A stretch of 33,159 bases of DNA. It comes from an uncultured Bacteroides sp. (lineage in GTDB: Bacteria > Bacteroidota > Bacteroidia > Bacteroidales > Bacteroidaceae). The position numbers and the translations under genes are program-made. The stretch is from contig CALADS010000091.1 in NCBI GenBank assembly GCA_937890825.1, positions 1 to 33,159 on the forward strand. Reading direction: 5' to 3'. The notes beneath the pieces are model-generated. The model did no database searches. It worked only from the letters and a program-made list of their open reading frames with translations, and was not told the origin of the DNA. This document shows, one piece after another, positions 21,337-30,880 of the stretch (position 1 is its first letter; every line of letters starts with the position of its first letter).

Positions 21337-24177
21337 ATGGCACGTACCAAGAAAAGAATATTTGACGGACTCTATGCGCAGCTGGAGGAAACGGACGGCA
21401 ATGTCGTCCTTTTTTCAGCCAAGGGGGAACCGTCGGTTATTTTCGAGATAACCAATCCCGTGCAGCAGCTCTGTACCGATGCGGAGCAGTACATGCTCTT
21501 TCAGGATGTGCTCTCCAACGTGGTGCAGACCCTTGGCGAGGGCTATGCCCTGCAGAAACAGGACGTGCTCTGCAAGCAGTCCTACCACCATGAGGTGCCG
21601 GAGGATGCGGAGTTCCTGACCAAAAGCTACTTCCGTTACTTTGAGGGAAGAGAATTTACGGAGATACGTACCTACCTTATCATTACGCAGGAGGCACAGC
21701 GCAGCCAGTTCGTTCAGTACGACCCGAAGAAATGGCTGGACTTCCATTCCAAGGTTTCCAAAGTGAGCGACATCCTCAAGGAGAAGAACATCAAGCATCG
21801 CAAACTCAGTAAAGAGGAAGTCAATGAGTATTGCCACCGCTTCATGGCTTTCCAGTTCCGGCATGGCCCGTTCTCGATGACCAACTTCAAGGCATCGGAC
21901 GAGTATCTGAAAATCGGCGACCGGGTAGTCCGTTCCTATCCGCTGGTGGATATAGACGAGATTAACCTGCCTTCGCTGGTGAAGCCCTATACTCAGATGA
22001 ACATCAACGGCTACGGCATCGCTACGGACTTGTTCTCTTTTCTGACGAGTGTGCCCCATGCTGATTGTGTGGTGTTCAACCAGGTGGTACAGATACCGAA
22101 CCAACGAAAATTGCTGAGAAAACTCCAGGCAAAGGCCAAACGTCACGGCTCCATGCCTGACCCGAGCAACAAGATTGCGAAGGAAGACATTGAGGAAGTG
22201 CTGGACCGCCTGGCAGTGGACAGCACGCAGTTGGTCTATTGCAACTTCAATATCCTGGTAAGCTGCCCGGCAGATAAGGTCACTCCAGTCACTTCCTATC
22301 TGGAAACCAAACTGTATGAGTGCGGCATCATGCCGTCCCGTACTGCCTACAACCAGCTGGAATTGTTTACCGACAGCTTCCCCGGAAACGGCTATGCCTT
22401 CAATCCGGACTACGACTTGTTCCTTACTTTATCTGATGCCGCTCTGTGCTTCTTCTTCAAGGAACATCTAAAGGGTTCGGAAGATACTCCACTGACTACT
22501 TACTACACCGACCGCCAGGGACTGCCGGTGTGTATTGACATCACGGGGAAAGAGGGCAAGGTGAAGATGACGGACAATGCCAACTTCTTCTGCATTGGAC
22601 CGAGTGGCAGTGGCAAGAGTTTCCACATGAACAGCGTGGTTCGTCAACTTTTAGAACAAAAGACGGATGTGGTCATGGTTGATACGGGCGACTCTTATGA
22701 AGGTATCTGTGGCTACTACAAGGGAACGTATATCTCTTACTCCAAGGAAAAGCCCATCTCCATGAACCCCTTTAAGGTTACGAAAGAGGAATATGACTTG
22801 AACTTCGGGGAAAAGAAGAACTTCTTGAAGTCTTTGATATTCTTGATATTCAAAGGCAACGACTTTCCAAGTAAGATTGAGGACATGCTCATCAACCAGA
22901 CCATCGTGGAATACTACGAAGCCTATTTCCATCCCTTTACCCAATTCACTGAGAAGGAACGTGAGGGGTTGAGACAAAAGCTGTTGGTTGCCTCCAAGAT
23001 GGAAGAAGACTACGACAAGTTCTCCCATAGCATGGAAGACATTGATGCCCAAATCAGAGAAGCCGAGATGGACAAGCAGGCGGAAAGCAGGGCACTCATG
23101 CTTCCGGCAGAAGCCCGGCGACTCAAGCTGCTCCGCCAGTGCCGTTCGCTCTATGCCCTTGCCCAGGATGAAGCTGCCAGCAAAGGGGAAAAGGAACGTG
23201 CCCTGCAGATTATCGAGAACTACAAGAAGGAACTCTACAACAACTCCATGCTTATCAAGATAGACAAGCAGATAGACCACATCGAGGAACAGAAACGCAG
23301 ACTGAAAGTCCGGGAACTGTCCTTCAATTCCTACTACGAGTTTGCTTTGGAACGCATTCCGCAAATCGTGGCACAGGAGAAGATTCAGTTCAACATCCGC
23401 GACTTCGCTGCCATCCTGAAGCAGTTCTACCGGGGAGGCGAACTGGAGATGACCCTGAACTCCGACCTGGACGTGAACCTCTTCGATGAGCAGTTCATTG
23501 TCTTCGAGATTGACAAGATTAAAGATGACCCCGTGCTGTTTCCGATAGTGGTACTCATCATTATGGACGTGTTCCTGCAGAAGATGCGCATCAAGAAAGG
23601 ACGAAAGGCGCTGATTATTGAGGAAGCGTGGAAGGCGATTGCTTCGCCCACCATGGCAGAATATATAAAATATTTGTACAAAACGGTAAGAAAGTTCCAT
23701 GGCATAGCAGGTGTTGTTACCCAGGAGTTGAATGACGTGATAGATTCGCCCATCGTGAAGGAAGCCATCATCAACAACTCCGACGTGAAGATACTGCTCG
23801 ACCAGACCAAGTTCAAGGACCGCTACGAGGACATTGCCGCCATCCTGGGACTGACCCCCATCCAGCGGCAGCAGATATTTACCATCAATGCCCTGAACAA
23901 CCGGGAAGGACGCAGCTATTTCAAGGAAGTCTGGATATGCCGGGGACAATACTCGGATGTGTACGGTGTGGAAGAAGCACCGGAATGCTACTGGGCTTAC
24001 ACTACCGAACGCACGGAAAAGGAAGCCCTCAAACTCTATCTGGCCCACTACGGAACCATGCAGGAAGCCATCACACATATCGAGGCAGACCGCAAACGGG
24101 ACGGCGGGCATAAATACCTGGAATTTGCCAGAAAAGTCAATCAACATCAAAAAGTCATGTCATTATGGTCAAGTTAA
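21337..24177 (+). CDS. traG: TraG, VirB4-family conjugation ATPase
   Basis: This 946-residue ATPase would energise pilus or channel assembly of the type IV secretion system. Walker A 'GPSGSGKS' is at 421-428, Walker B 'LIIEEAW' at 759-765, and 'GVVTQELNDV' further on resembles the family's sensor segment. The N-terminal half (1-400) is the VirB4 membrane- and partner-binding domain. Residues 561-667 form a charged helical insertion ('IDAQIREAEMDKQAESRALM', then 'QIDHIEEQKRRLKVREL') likely to be a coiled coil between the two Walker motifs. Its length is above that of most VirB4 proteins because of this insert. The last 13 bp overlap the next gene, indicating tight coupling. Confidence 0.95.
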   Translation: MARTKKRIFDGLYAQLEETDGNVVLFSAKGEPSVIFEITNPVQQLCTDAEQYMLFQDVLSNVVQTLGEGYALQKQDVLCKQSYHHEVPEDAEFLTKSYFRYFEGREFTEIRTYLIITQEAQRSQFVQYDPKKWLDFHSKVSKVSDILKEKNIKHRKLSKEEVNEYCHRFMAFQFRHGPFSMTNFKASDEYLKIGDRVVRSYPLVDIDEINLPSLVKPYTQMNINGYGIATDLFSFLTSVPHADCVVFNQVVQIPNQRKLLRKLQAKAKRHGSMPDPSNKIAKEDIEEVLDRLAVDSTQLVYCNFNILVSCPADKVTPVTSYLETKLYECGIMPSRTAYNQLELFTDSFPGNGYAFNPDYDLFLTLSDAALCFFFKEHLKGSEDTPLTTYYTDRQGLPVCIDITGKEGKVKMTDNANFFCIGPSGSGKSFHMNSVVRQLLEQKTDVVMVDTGDSYEGICGYYKGTYISYSKEKPISMNPFKVTKEEYDLNFGEKKNFLKSLIFLIFKGNDFPSKIEDMLINQTIVEYYEAYFHPFTQFTEKEREGLRQKLLVASKMEEDYDKFSHSMEDIDAQIREAEMDKQAESRALMLPAEARRLKLLRQCRSLYALAQDEAASKGEKERALQIIENYKKELYNNSMLIKIDKQIDHIEEQKRRLKVRELSFNSYYEFALERIPQIVAQEKIQFNIRDFAAILKQFYRGGELEMTLNSDLDVNLFDEQFIVFEIDKIKDDPVLFPIVVLIIMDVFLQKMRIKKGRKALIIEEAWKAIASPTMAEYIKYLYKTVRKFHGIAGVVTQELNDVIDSPIVKEAIINNSDVKILLDQTKFKDRYEDIAAILGLTPIQRQQIFTINALNNREGRSYFKEVWICRGQYSDVYGVEEAPECYWAYTTERTEKEALKLYLAHYGTMQEAITHIEADRKRDGGHKYLEFARKVNQHQKVMSLWSS

Positions 24178-24902
24178 GATTCCTGTTGATGGCGGTACTG
24201 ATGCTTGCCGCTTCAACGCAAATGTATGCCGGATGGCGGGTTGTGGTCGACAAGAACTGCATCAAAATCGTGTCGTCCAACCTTGCCGCCCAGAAACTCA
24301 TCGAGGAACAGCACAATGCCCGGCTGGACACCATCGCCGCCAAACAGCAGAAGGTGGAACTCTATTCGGTCAGCATGGCCACGATGAAGGAACTCTACAA
24401 GCTGTCGATGCAGAACATCTCCGGTTTCGGCACGGAGAGCCTGTACTACAAGGAAATCGGCAGCTGTGCCCTCGACATCATCCGGAATGTGCCGGAACTG
24501 ATAAAGACGGTCAGCAAGGCGAAGTTCACCAACCAGCTCTACTGCCTGACGGAATTGGGAGGGCTGGTGATGGAAACACAGCAGCTGGTGGGCAACTTCG
24601 TAAACATCGTGAACAATGCGAGGATTCCCAATCCGCTCAAGGGAGAAGGCACTGCCGAGAAGAAGAGCGACGGCTACAACATGCTCGACCGCTACGAACG
24701 GATGTCGCTGGCCAACTCCATCTACACCAATCTGAATGAGATCCGCTACAAGGTGGACGGCATGATGCTCATGGCACAGTATGCCACGCTGAATGACCTC
24801 TGCTTTGCCATCGACCCCGAGGGATGGGCCAACGTGATGACCATGCGCAACCAGGTGGACGGACTGGTATCGGACTGGAACGGACTGGTGGCTGCTAACT
24901 AA
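24165..24902 (+). CDS. secreted/periplasmic transfer protein, traH/I position (1 of 3)
   Basis: This 245-residue protein starts within the end of traG. It has a signal peptide ('MVKLRFLLMAVLMLAASTQMYAG'). The mature part is helical with regular heptad-like Leu/Ile spacing (about 40-75) and several conserved-looking Tyr/Asn pairs. The position matches traH/traI of CTnDOT-type operons, where a TrbJ/VirB5-like periplasmic protein is expected. A VirB5-like role is therefore inferred. Sequence alone does not let me assign DUF4141 with confidence. Confidence 0.65.
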   Translation: MVKLRFLLMAVLMLAASTQMYAGWRVVVDKNCIKIVSSNLAAQKLIEEQHNARLDTIAAKQQKVELYSVSMATMKELYKLSMQNISGFGTESLYYKEIGSCALDIIRNVPELIKTVSKAKFTNQLYCLTELGGLVMETQQLVGNFVNIVNNARIPNPLKGEGTAEKKSDGYNMLDRYERMSLANSIYTNLNEIRYKVDGMMLMAQYATLNDLCFAIDPEGWANVMTMRNQVDGLVSDWNGLVAAN

Positions 24903-24916
24903 AAGATGAAAAAGCT

Positions 24917-25615
24917 ATGGAACACTGGAAAAAGAAATTGGGCGCAATCTGTTTGATGCTATCCCTTCTGGTGCCGGGTACGGCCACCGCTGTAGTCATA
25001 CCCAAGGACCTGCCGACCATTGAAGCGCTGATAGCCCTGCACAAGTGCATCAAGAAGGACGAGGACCAGGCACTGGGCAGAGTGGCCACCAGCTTCGGGG
25101 AACAGTCGCTGGTAACGAAAGGCGCCAACAAGTTCAACGAAGTGCGGACCACGCTGAACACCAAGATGAGCAATGCCCATTCGTACCTGGTACTGGCCGG
25201 AGCCATTTCCTCCACCGCCAACTCGCTCTACATGCTGGTCAAGGAGTACAAGGACTTTACCTCCAACACTTTCAAGCATGTCAAGAAGAAGCCCTTTGTG
25301 GGATGGTATTATGCCGATGCCAACGTGGCGATAGCCCGGGAAGTGAAGCACTGCTACAAGCTCTACGCTTCCGTGGCCGCTTCGGGCATCAACCTGATGA
25401 AGGCTTCCATGGACGAGAAGCTGAACCTGGTGATGACCCTCAAAGCCACCATCGACAAGGCCCGCTACATCGTGGACAATGCGAACCTCTACTGCTTTCT
25501 CATCACCGACTGCGGCTGGAAACCCGACTACATCTGGGAAATACTCAACTCCAACGTGAAGGACGAGATAGCGAATCGTGTCATCAATCAATGGAACAAA
25601 GGATATGCGGTATAG
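24917..25615 (+). CDS. secreted/periplasmic transfer protein, traH/I position (2 of 3)
   Basis: This 232-residue protein has a long signal peptide ('MEHWKKKLGAICLMLSLLVP', cleavage near residue 25). The mature part is mostly alpha-helical with paired cysteines near the C-terminus ('YCFLITDCGWKPD', about 200-212). It resembles its upstream neighbour in length, helical content and signal, so the two may be an ancient duplication or partners. It begins 14 bp after the previous stop, and its end overlaps the next gene by 11 bp. Confidence 0.65.
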   Translation: MEHWKKKLGAICLMLSLLVPGTATAVVIPKDLPTIEALIALHKCIKKDEDQALGRVATSFGEQSLVTKGANKFNEVRTTLNTKMSNAHSYLVLAGAISSTANSLYMLVKEYKDFTSNTFKHVKKKPFVGWYYADANVAIAREVKHCYKLYASVAASGINLMKASMDEKLNLVMTLKATIDKARYIVDNANLYCFLITDCGWKPDYIWEILNSNVKDEIANRVINQWNKGYAV

Positions 25616-26282
25616 AATTTTATTACTCTGCTTGCTGGGCATGACGGTGGCTTCCGGTCTGCATGCCCAGCGTCCGACCAAGGACAAGGAAAAGGCCCGG
25701 CAGTGGCAGTCCATGGAGAACGGTCCCTGGGACTTCGCACCGGACTGGTACTACTTCCTGCTGCACAAGAAATATTCGGGTGCAGAAATGTACTGGAAGT
25801 GGGCAGGATTCCAATCCGGATTCCGGGTGCGCTTCAAGGAGCACAAATCCAACGTGAAACGCATCATGCCTACCCGGGTAACGGCGGAAGAGACACAGCG
25901 ACAGAAAATTAAGAAGGTGGAGGAAGAGCGGCAGAAGATGGAGGAACTCTATCAGGAGGAACTGCTCCGCGAGGCAGACCGCAACGTGGATCTGATGTTC
26001 CCTTCCTACAAGGACGAGTTCAACCGGATGCAGGACTGCATCACCGACGGACTGCTCTACTGCATGCAGAAAAGCAAGGGCAAGCTCCAGTACCAGGTGG
26101 ACGAACTGAGCCGCCAGAATGAAATCCTCTGTGCCGATATCGCCTACATCCACAAGATGGGAGTCGGCTACGGACTGGAGAATGCCAAACGGCAGAAGGC
26201 TTACGAGGAAGCCCGGCAGAAGATGGAGGAACTGGTCAAACGGACCGCCAACCTCTGTGCAGTGGCTTCCACGCATTATTGA
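25605..26282 (+). CDS. secreted coiled-coil transfer protein (3 of 3)
   Basis: This 225-residue protein starts at 25605 ('MRYRILLLCLLGMTVASGLHAQ'), giving a clean signal peptide; the frame begins nine codons earlier with no signal. An aromatic-rich segment ('PWDFAPDWYYFLLHKKYSGA', about 40-60) precedes a Lys/Glu coiled coil (about 84-115). A second helical region ends in 'RTANLCAVASTHY'. It overlaps the preceding gene by 11 bp. Proteins like it occur between TraG and TraJ in some Bacteroidales ICEs, possibly as DUF5045; I am not certain of that number. Confidence 0.6.
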   Translation: MRYRILLLCLLGMTVASGLHAQRPTKDKEKARQWQSMENGPWDFAPDWYYFLLHKKYSGAEMYWKWAGFQSGFRVRFKEHKSNVKRIMPTRVTAEETQRQKIKKVEEERQKMEELYQEELLREADRNVDLMFPSYKDEFNRMQDCITDGLLYCMQKSKGKLQYQVDELSRQNEILCADIAYIHKMGVGYGLENAKRQKAYEEARQKMEELVKRTANLCAVASTHY

Positions 26283-26342
26283 TAAATGATTACAAAGTGA
26301 ATAATACCAAAGCAGTGATAACAACGATAAATGTAACAGATT

Positions 26343-27491
26343 ATGAACTTATTGCTAGTACCATTAACCATCGGATTGCCTGCCATTGACGAGAGTCTGG
26401 ACAAGCTGCTGGTCGCCATGGAAACCTTTCCCAATGTGGCGGTGCTGGGTGATGCCATCGGACTGGCACGCATCATCGGCTTGCTGCTGGCACTCTGTGT
26501 AGGCTCCTACGAATGCTGGATGATGATGCTCGGACGGCGCGGCATGGACGTGATGAAACTCCTGCGCATCATCGGCATTTCCATCTGTATCTCTTCTTCC
26601 TCGTGGATCTGTCAGGCCCTGCAGGTTCCCGGCAAAGGACTGGAAACCGCTACCAAGGCCATGGCAAAAGCCAAGAACAAGGAAGTGGCCGCTTTCGAGT
26701 TGAAGGTGGCGCAGAAACAGAGTGAATACCTCGACCGCCTGCGGGAGGTGCAGGACTCCATTTCCACCGCCCAGCAGGTAGCCGCCATCGGACAGGATGC
26801 TGCCTGGTGGGACAAGCTCATCTACAACGTGGAGAATCTGGGCAACACCATCAACAACTATGCCCAGCGGGCAGCGGTGGCGGCTGAAACCAAGATGAGC
26901 GAATGGATCAACGATGTCATCCGTTTTGTGGGGGAACTGATATTCCAGATGTCCTACTACGGCATTCTGGTGGCGCAGCGCATCTTCATGGCCATCATGA
27001 TGATTTTCTGTCCCATCATGTTCGCCCTGTCCCTGGCTCCGCCCTGGAATTCGGCCTGGAGCCAGTGGATGTCGAAGTTCCTTTCCCTCTCGTTGTGGGG
27101 CTTCGTCACCTATATGTGCATCTACTACATCGACTTCATTCTGCTCTATAACCTGCAGCAGGACCTCATAGCTTACAACCACCTGCTTCACGGTTCGGTA
27201 AACTCCTGGGAACAGATCGGCGCACTGGGACTGCAGGGCATCGGTTCCAACTGTATGTATGCCATGGGGATGCTGGTGGGTGCCTATATCATCCGCTTTG
27301 TGCCCGAAGTGGCTTCGTGGCTGATTCCGGGCGGTGTCAGCTCCGGTGCAGGTTCAGCAGCCGGCAGTACCGTGATGGGCATGACGGCGATGGCAGGAGG
27401 TATGGCAGGAAGTGTGGTCGGCTCTGCAGCCAGCGGTGCCGCTTCTCTGGTCAGACCGGGCAAATCCAAGAACAGCAACAACAAGAAGTAA
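26343..27491 (+). CDS. traJ: TraJ, VirB6/TrbL-like polytopic membrane protein
   Basis: This 382-residue inner membrane channel component has hydrophobic segments at about 33-63, 73-92, 198-235, 250-275 and 298-330. A soluble amphipathic loop with coiled-coil potential (about 100-175) lies between the second and third. The Gly/Ala/Ser-rich tail (about 333-375) is typical of TrbL/VirB6 proteins. It lies directly before traK, as in CTnDOT. The start at 26343 precedes 'MNLLLVPLTIGLPAIDESLD', the usual N-terminus. Confidence 0.85.
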   Translation: MNLLLVPLTIGLPAIDESLDKLLVAMETFPNVAVLGDAIGLARIIGLLLALCVGSYECWMMMLGRRGMDVMKLLRIIGISICISSSSWICQALQVPGKGLETATKAMAKAKNKEVAAFELKVAQKQSEYLDRLREVQDSISTAQQVAAIGQDAAWWDKLIYNVENLGNTINNYAQRAAVAAETKMSEWINDVIRFVGELIFQMSYYGILVAQRIFMAIMMIFCPIMFALSLAPPWNSAWSQWMSKFLSLSLWGFVTYMCIYYIDFILLYNLQQDLIAYNHLLHGSVNSWEQIGALGLQGIGSNCMYAMGMLVGAYIIRFVPEVASWLIPGGVSSGAGSAAGSTVMGMTAMAGGMAGSVVGSAASGAASLVRPGKSKNSNNKK

Positions 27492-27509
27492 TCACTCAAA
27501 CCATTCCCT

Positions 27510-28106
27510 ATGCTTATAGAATCATTAGCACAGAAAACGAAACTCGCCCTGATGACGGTGCTGGCCACGATAGGTGGCTGCACCCTCATCTGCGGGTTCA
27601 CCGTCTGGTGCTGCATCTCGCTCGTGACGAAAGAACGGGAGCAGATTTACATACTGGACGGTGACATTCCCTTCCTGGCACAGCGTGCCCAGCTGGAAGC
27701 GAACTTCACGATGGAAGCCAAGGCGCATATCCAGCTCTTCCATCAGTATTTCTTTAACCTGCCTCCAGATAACGACTACATCAAGTGGACGGTCGGCAAG
27801 GCGATGTACATGGCGGACGGTACGGCCCTCAAACAGAAGCAGGCGTTGGATGAGAACGGATTCTACTCCGACATCATCTCCTCTTCAGCAGTGTGTACCA
27901 TCATGTGTGACTCCATTCAGTTCGACGAACATGAACGGAAGTTCACCTACTACGGGACGCAGCTCATCAAGCGCCGTACCCGGGACCTGAAACGCTCCAT
28001 GGTCACTACAGGCTACATCGAATCAGTCCCCCGTACTCGAAACAATCCGCACGGTTTGATGATTACGAACTGGAGGACGCTGGAAAACAAAGATTTAGAT
28101 TACTAA
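27510..28106 (+). CDS. traK: TraK, VirB8-like protein
   Basis: This 198-residue protein has one N-terminal membrane segment (about 12-38) and a periplasmic domain of about 150 residues with the TraK signature: 'QIYILDGDIPFLAQRAQ' early, and 'DEHERKFTYYGTQLIKRRT' late. VirB8-type proteins nucleate the inner membrane part of the secretion channel. It lies 18 bp after traJ. Confidence 0.9.
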   Translation: MLIESLAQKTKLALMTVLATIGGCTLICGFTVWCCISLVTKEREQIYILDGDIPFLAQRAQLEANFTMEAKAHIQLFHQYFFNLPPDNDYIKWTVGKAMYMADGTALKQKQALDENGFYSDIISSSAVCTIMCDSIQFDEHERKFTYYGTQLIKRRTRDLKRSMVTTGYIESVPRTRNNPHGLMITNWRTLENKDLDY

Positions 28107-28127
28107 CCTATAGAGAATAAGTACCCC

Positions 28128-28619
28128 ATGAAATCATTCAGAAAGACACTTCAGGAAAGTAGGCTCAAGACGCATCACTTGATACGTTCCTGGCTGCAAC
28201 CCAAGTTGGGAGCCGTCGGCACAAGGTACCGCCTGGCAGGACGCATCCGTCTGGCCAACATCTGGGCAAGAAAGCATCCCAAACGCACCTTTGCCTATGT
28301 CACCGGTTCACTCTTTTTCCTGCTGGCAAGTACTGTGATTATCGACAGCATGACCTTATCAGACCAACGTGAGCCGGATGTCAGCAGCATTGCCCAATTG
28401 GAACCCATCTTTTCCGGATTCCGTACCATTCAGGCAAACAAGAGTGTACACCGTACCACGCTGACGGAGTTGACCCATGAAGGGCAGCTGCTCCGGGAAA
28501 AATTGGATTCGTTGATAGCGATACCGCATAAAAGCCATCAGGATTCTATCCACATTGTGCAAAGCTACAACCGGCTGGAATCCATCGTCAAATCACTTAA
28601 AAACAATGACCATCCATGA
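28128..28619 (+). CDS. traL: TraL-like small membrane protein
   Basis: This 163-residue protein has a basic N-terminus, one membrane segment at about 55-73 ('FAYVTGSLFFLLASTVIIDS') and a periplasmic helical tail. Position between traK and traM, and the single membrane span, match TraL of CTnDOT. The basic N-terminal extension of about 50 residues makes it longer than typical TraL proteins of about 100 residues. The stop codon overlaps the traM start (ATGA). Confidence 0.7.
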   Translation: MKSFRKTLQESRLKTHHLIRSWLQPKLGAVGTRYRLAGRIRLANIWARKHPKRTFAYVTGSLFFLLASTVIIDSMTLSDQREPDVSSIAQLEPIFSGFRTIQANKSVHRTTLTELTHEGQLLREKLDSLIAIPHKSHQDSIHIVQSYNRLESIVKSLKNNDHP

Positions 28620-29860
28620 TCAGTAAAATCAATTTCAAACAGCCCAAGTACATCTTCCCGTTGGTGGTGTTCATTCCCCTGTGTGCCCTGGTGTACTTCG
28701 TGATGCAGACCTTCGGAGGCAGCGAGGACGCCCAGCAGACGGTTGCCACCGACCGCATCAATACGGAACTGCCGCAAGCCAATGCGGAGGAAGCCGGAGA
28801 CAAGATGTATGAGATGTCGCGCCGTTTCGGGGACGAAGATGCCTTCACTGCGATTGGTGCCATCGGTGAAGAACAGAAAGAGAACGAGGAACTGGAGCAC
28901 GGCTACAGCGAAGACGAACTCAACAAACTGGATGCAGCGGAAGCGGAACGGCTTCGTCAGCAACGGGAAATGGAGGAACTGGAAAGGTCGTTGGCCGAGT
29001 CCAGAAGGCACATCAATTCCTTTGCATACGGAAATGGCAGTGGAGCATCCAATGGTGGAGGAAGTCGCTCAGCGCAAAGTGGAGGAAGTTCTGCAGCCAC
29101 AGAAGGCTATACCTCACAGGATGACTTCGCCCGTGACCTGGAGGAAATCCAACGCAGAAGTTACGAGCGCCAGAAGGCCATTGAAAGCGGATTGGGTATC
29201 GGTCGCTTTGACCGGGATGAGTTGGCTGAGAAACAAAGGGCTGATTCCATCGCCAAAGTCCGTCAGGCCGAAAAGGAGCGCAATCGTCCCAAACTTGTCA
29301 TCAAATCTGGTGATACCAATGCGGAGAAGTTTCATACGGTAACTTCCCCCGATGATGTAGCTGAAGCCAAACTCATTCGGGCGATGATTGACCAAACTAC
29401 CAAAGCCAAGGAAGGGACCAGACTTCGTTTCAAATTGCTGGACGACATTACCGTCTGCAACACCAATTTGAAAAAAGGCACCTACCTGTATGGAACAGTG
29501 ACAGGCTTTGGACAGCAGCGTGTCAAGGCTACCATTACCAGTATTCTGGTCGGTGATAAGTTTATCAACGTGAAGCTTTCTGTGTTCGATAATGACGGCA
29601 TGGAAGGGTTCTATGTACCGGAATCTTCCTTCCGTGAGTTCGTGAAGGATGCCAGCTCCAGTGCCGTGCAGCAAAACATCAACTTCCAATCGGAAGATGG
29701 CTATGGTTCCGGTATCTCAGGTGAAGCCTTGGCGTTGCAAGCCTTGCAAAACGTCTATAACTCAGCTTCTTCGGCCATCTCGTCCAACATCCGCAAGAAC
29801 AAGGCGAAAATCAAGTACAACACGATTGTGTATCTGATTAACTCGGAGGAAGCAAGGTAA
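28616..29860 (+). CDS. traM: TraM, VirB10-like conjugation protein
   Basis: This 414-residue protein has one N-terminal membrane anchor (12-30, 'YIFPLVVFIPLCALVYFVM'). A long charged, Gly/Ser-rich periplasmic linker (about 40-230) leads to the C-terminal VirB10-like barrel domain (about 245-414). In that domain 'RLRFKLLDDITVCNTNLKKG' and 'LYGTVTGFGQQRVKATITSI' are characteristic of the family. VirB10-type proteins span the periplasm and link the inner and outer membrane parts. It is the usual gene before traN. Confidence 0.93.
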   Translation: MISKINFKQPKYIFPLVVFIPLCALVYFVMQTFGGSEDAQQTVATDRINTELPQANAEEAGDKMYEMSRRFGDEDAFTAIGAIGEEQKENEELEHGYSEDELNKLDAAEAERLRQQREMEELERSLAESRRHINSFAYGNGSGASNGGGSRSAQSGGSSAATEGYTSQDDFARDLEEIQRRSYERQKAIESGLGIGRFDRDELAEKQRADSIAKVRQAEKERNRPKLVIKSGDTNAEKFHTVTSPDDVAEAKLIRAMIDQTTKAKEGTRLRFKLLDDITVCNTNLKKGTYLYGTVTGFGQQRVKATITSILVGDKFINVKLSVFDNDGMEGFYVPESSFREFVKDASSSAVQQNINFQSEDGYGSGISGEALALQALQNVYNSASSAISSNIRKNKAKIKYNTIVYLINSEEAR

Positions 29861-29881
29861 AAGGTCAAGAATAAATATAGG

Positions 29882-29977
29882 TAAACTATCTTACTAATCA
29901 CATAGTAAGTAAGGTTACAAGTAATAGAGTAAGCAAGATTACAAATAACAAAGTAAGCAATTCAACCAATCAGTAAA
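29882..29977. repeat. AT-rich 24-bp imperfect tandem repeats before traN
   Basis: Four 24-bp units start at 29882, 29906, 29930 and 29954, each opening with TAA[AG]. Units 2 and 3 are the closest pair and share TTACAA in the middle. The array fills most of the 135-bp gap between traM and traN, which is otherwise unusually long for this operon. An unstructured, AT-rich leader of this type could help translation start. Confidence 0.6.
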
Positions 29978-29995
29978 TCATAAAAATTACCCAAT

Positions 29996-30868
29996 ATGAA
30001 AGCGAAATTATTTTTACTTTTCTTCGGTCTTCTAGGTTTTGTTGTACAGGCTGTTGCCAAGGAGAAGATCTACGTGAACAGTGAGGTCACTACCCATATC
30101 GTCATGCCCGAAAACATCAAGTTGGTGGACATCTCTACTACCAAGATTATGGGCAATCAGTGTGCTGACAACATGGTACGCATCAAGCCTTATCTGGAGC
30201 AAGACTCCATCAAGGCTTCCTTTGACGAGAATGAGTTGCTGGGCACCATCACCCTGATTGGAGAGCGCCATATCGCTCAGTATGATGTGGTTTATACCCA
30301 TTATCCCAGCATGGCAGCCTCCATCTTTGAAGTGGCCTACAGCGATACCCAGTCCTATATCAACCCCGAAGTGTCGATGCCCAAGGCTGAAATGGTACGC
30401 TATGCGTGGGCAGTGTATGGCAGCAAACGCAAGTACAATCAGGTGGTGTCGAATGCCCACGGTATGAAGGCCATCGTCAACAACATCTATACCATCGGCG
30501 ACTACTTCTTTATTGATTATTCCTTACAAAACAAGACGAAGATTGCCTACGACATTGAGGAACTTCGCGTGAAGCTGACGGACAAGAAAGAAACGAAAGC
30601 CACCAACTCGCAGACTATTGAATTGACACCGGTTTATTCGTTGAACCCGGTCAAGAAGTTCAAGAAGAATTACCGCAATGTGCTGGTGATTGAGAAGCTG
30701 ACCTTCCCGGATGAGAAGGTGCTCCGTCTGGAAATCTCAGAGAACCAAATCAGTGGCCGTGTCATTACGCTCACCATTGAATACGAAGACATCCTCAATG
30801 CCGATGGCTTTGATTCGGACATTCTGAAGAATTCTTCATGCTATCCTTACTATTACATTTACCGTTAA
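29996..30868 (+). CDS. traN: TraN, VirB9-like protein (DUF4138)
   Basis: This 290-residue exported protein has a signal peptide ('MKAKLFLLFFGLLGFVVQAVA'). The mature part is beta-rich. 'IYVNSEVTTHIVMPENIKLV' at the start and 'GDYFFIDYSLQNKTKIAYDI' in the middle are hallmarks of TraN/DUF4138, the VirB9-like partner of TraM. It would form the periplasmic and outer-membrane collar of the channel. Confidence 0.93.
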   Translation: MKAKLFLLFFGLLGFVVQAVAKEKIYVNSEVTTHIVMPENIKLVDISTTKIMGNQCADNMVRIKPYLEQDSIKASFDENELLGTITLIGERHIAQYDVVYTHYPSMAASIFEVAYSDTQSYINPEVSMPKAEMVRYAWAVYGSKRKYNQVVSNAHGMKAIVNNIYTIGDYFFIDYSLQNKTKIAYDIEELRVKLTDKKETKATNSQTIELTPVYSLNPVKKFKKNYRNVLVIEKLTFPDEKVLRLEISENQISGRVITLTIEYEDILNADGFDSDILKNSSCYPYYYIYR

Positions 30869-30880
30869 AACCTACCCGAT

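Noticed and set aside
22651..24150. 499-codon minus-strand frame opposite traG
   Set aside because: It is the reverse-frame shadow of the VirB4-like ATPase; no start context or protein-like motifs.
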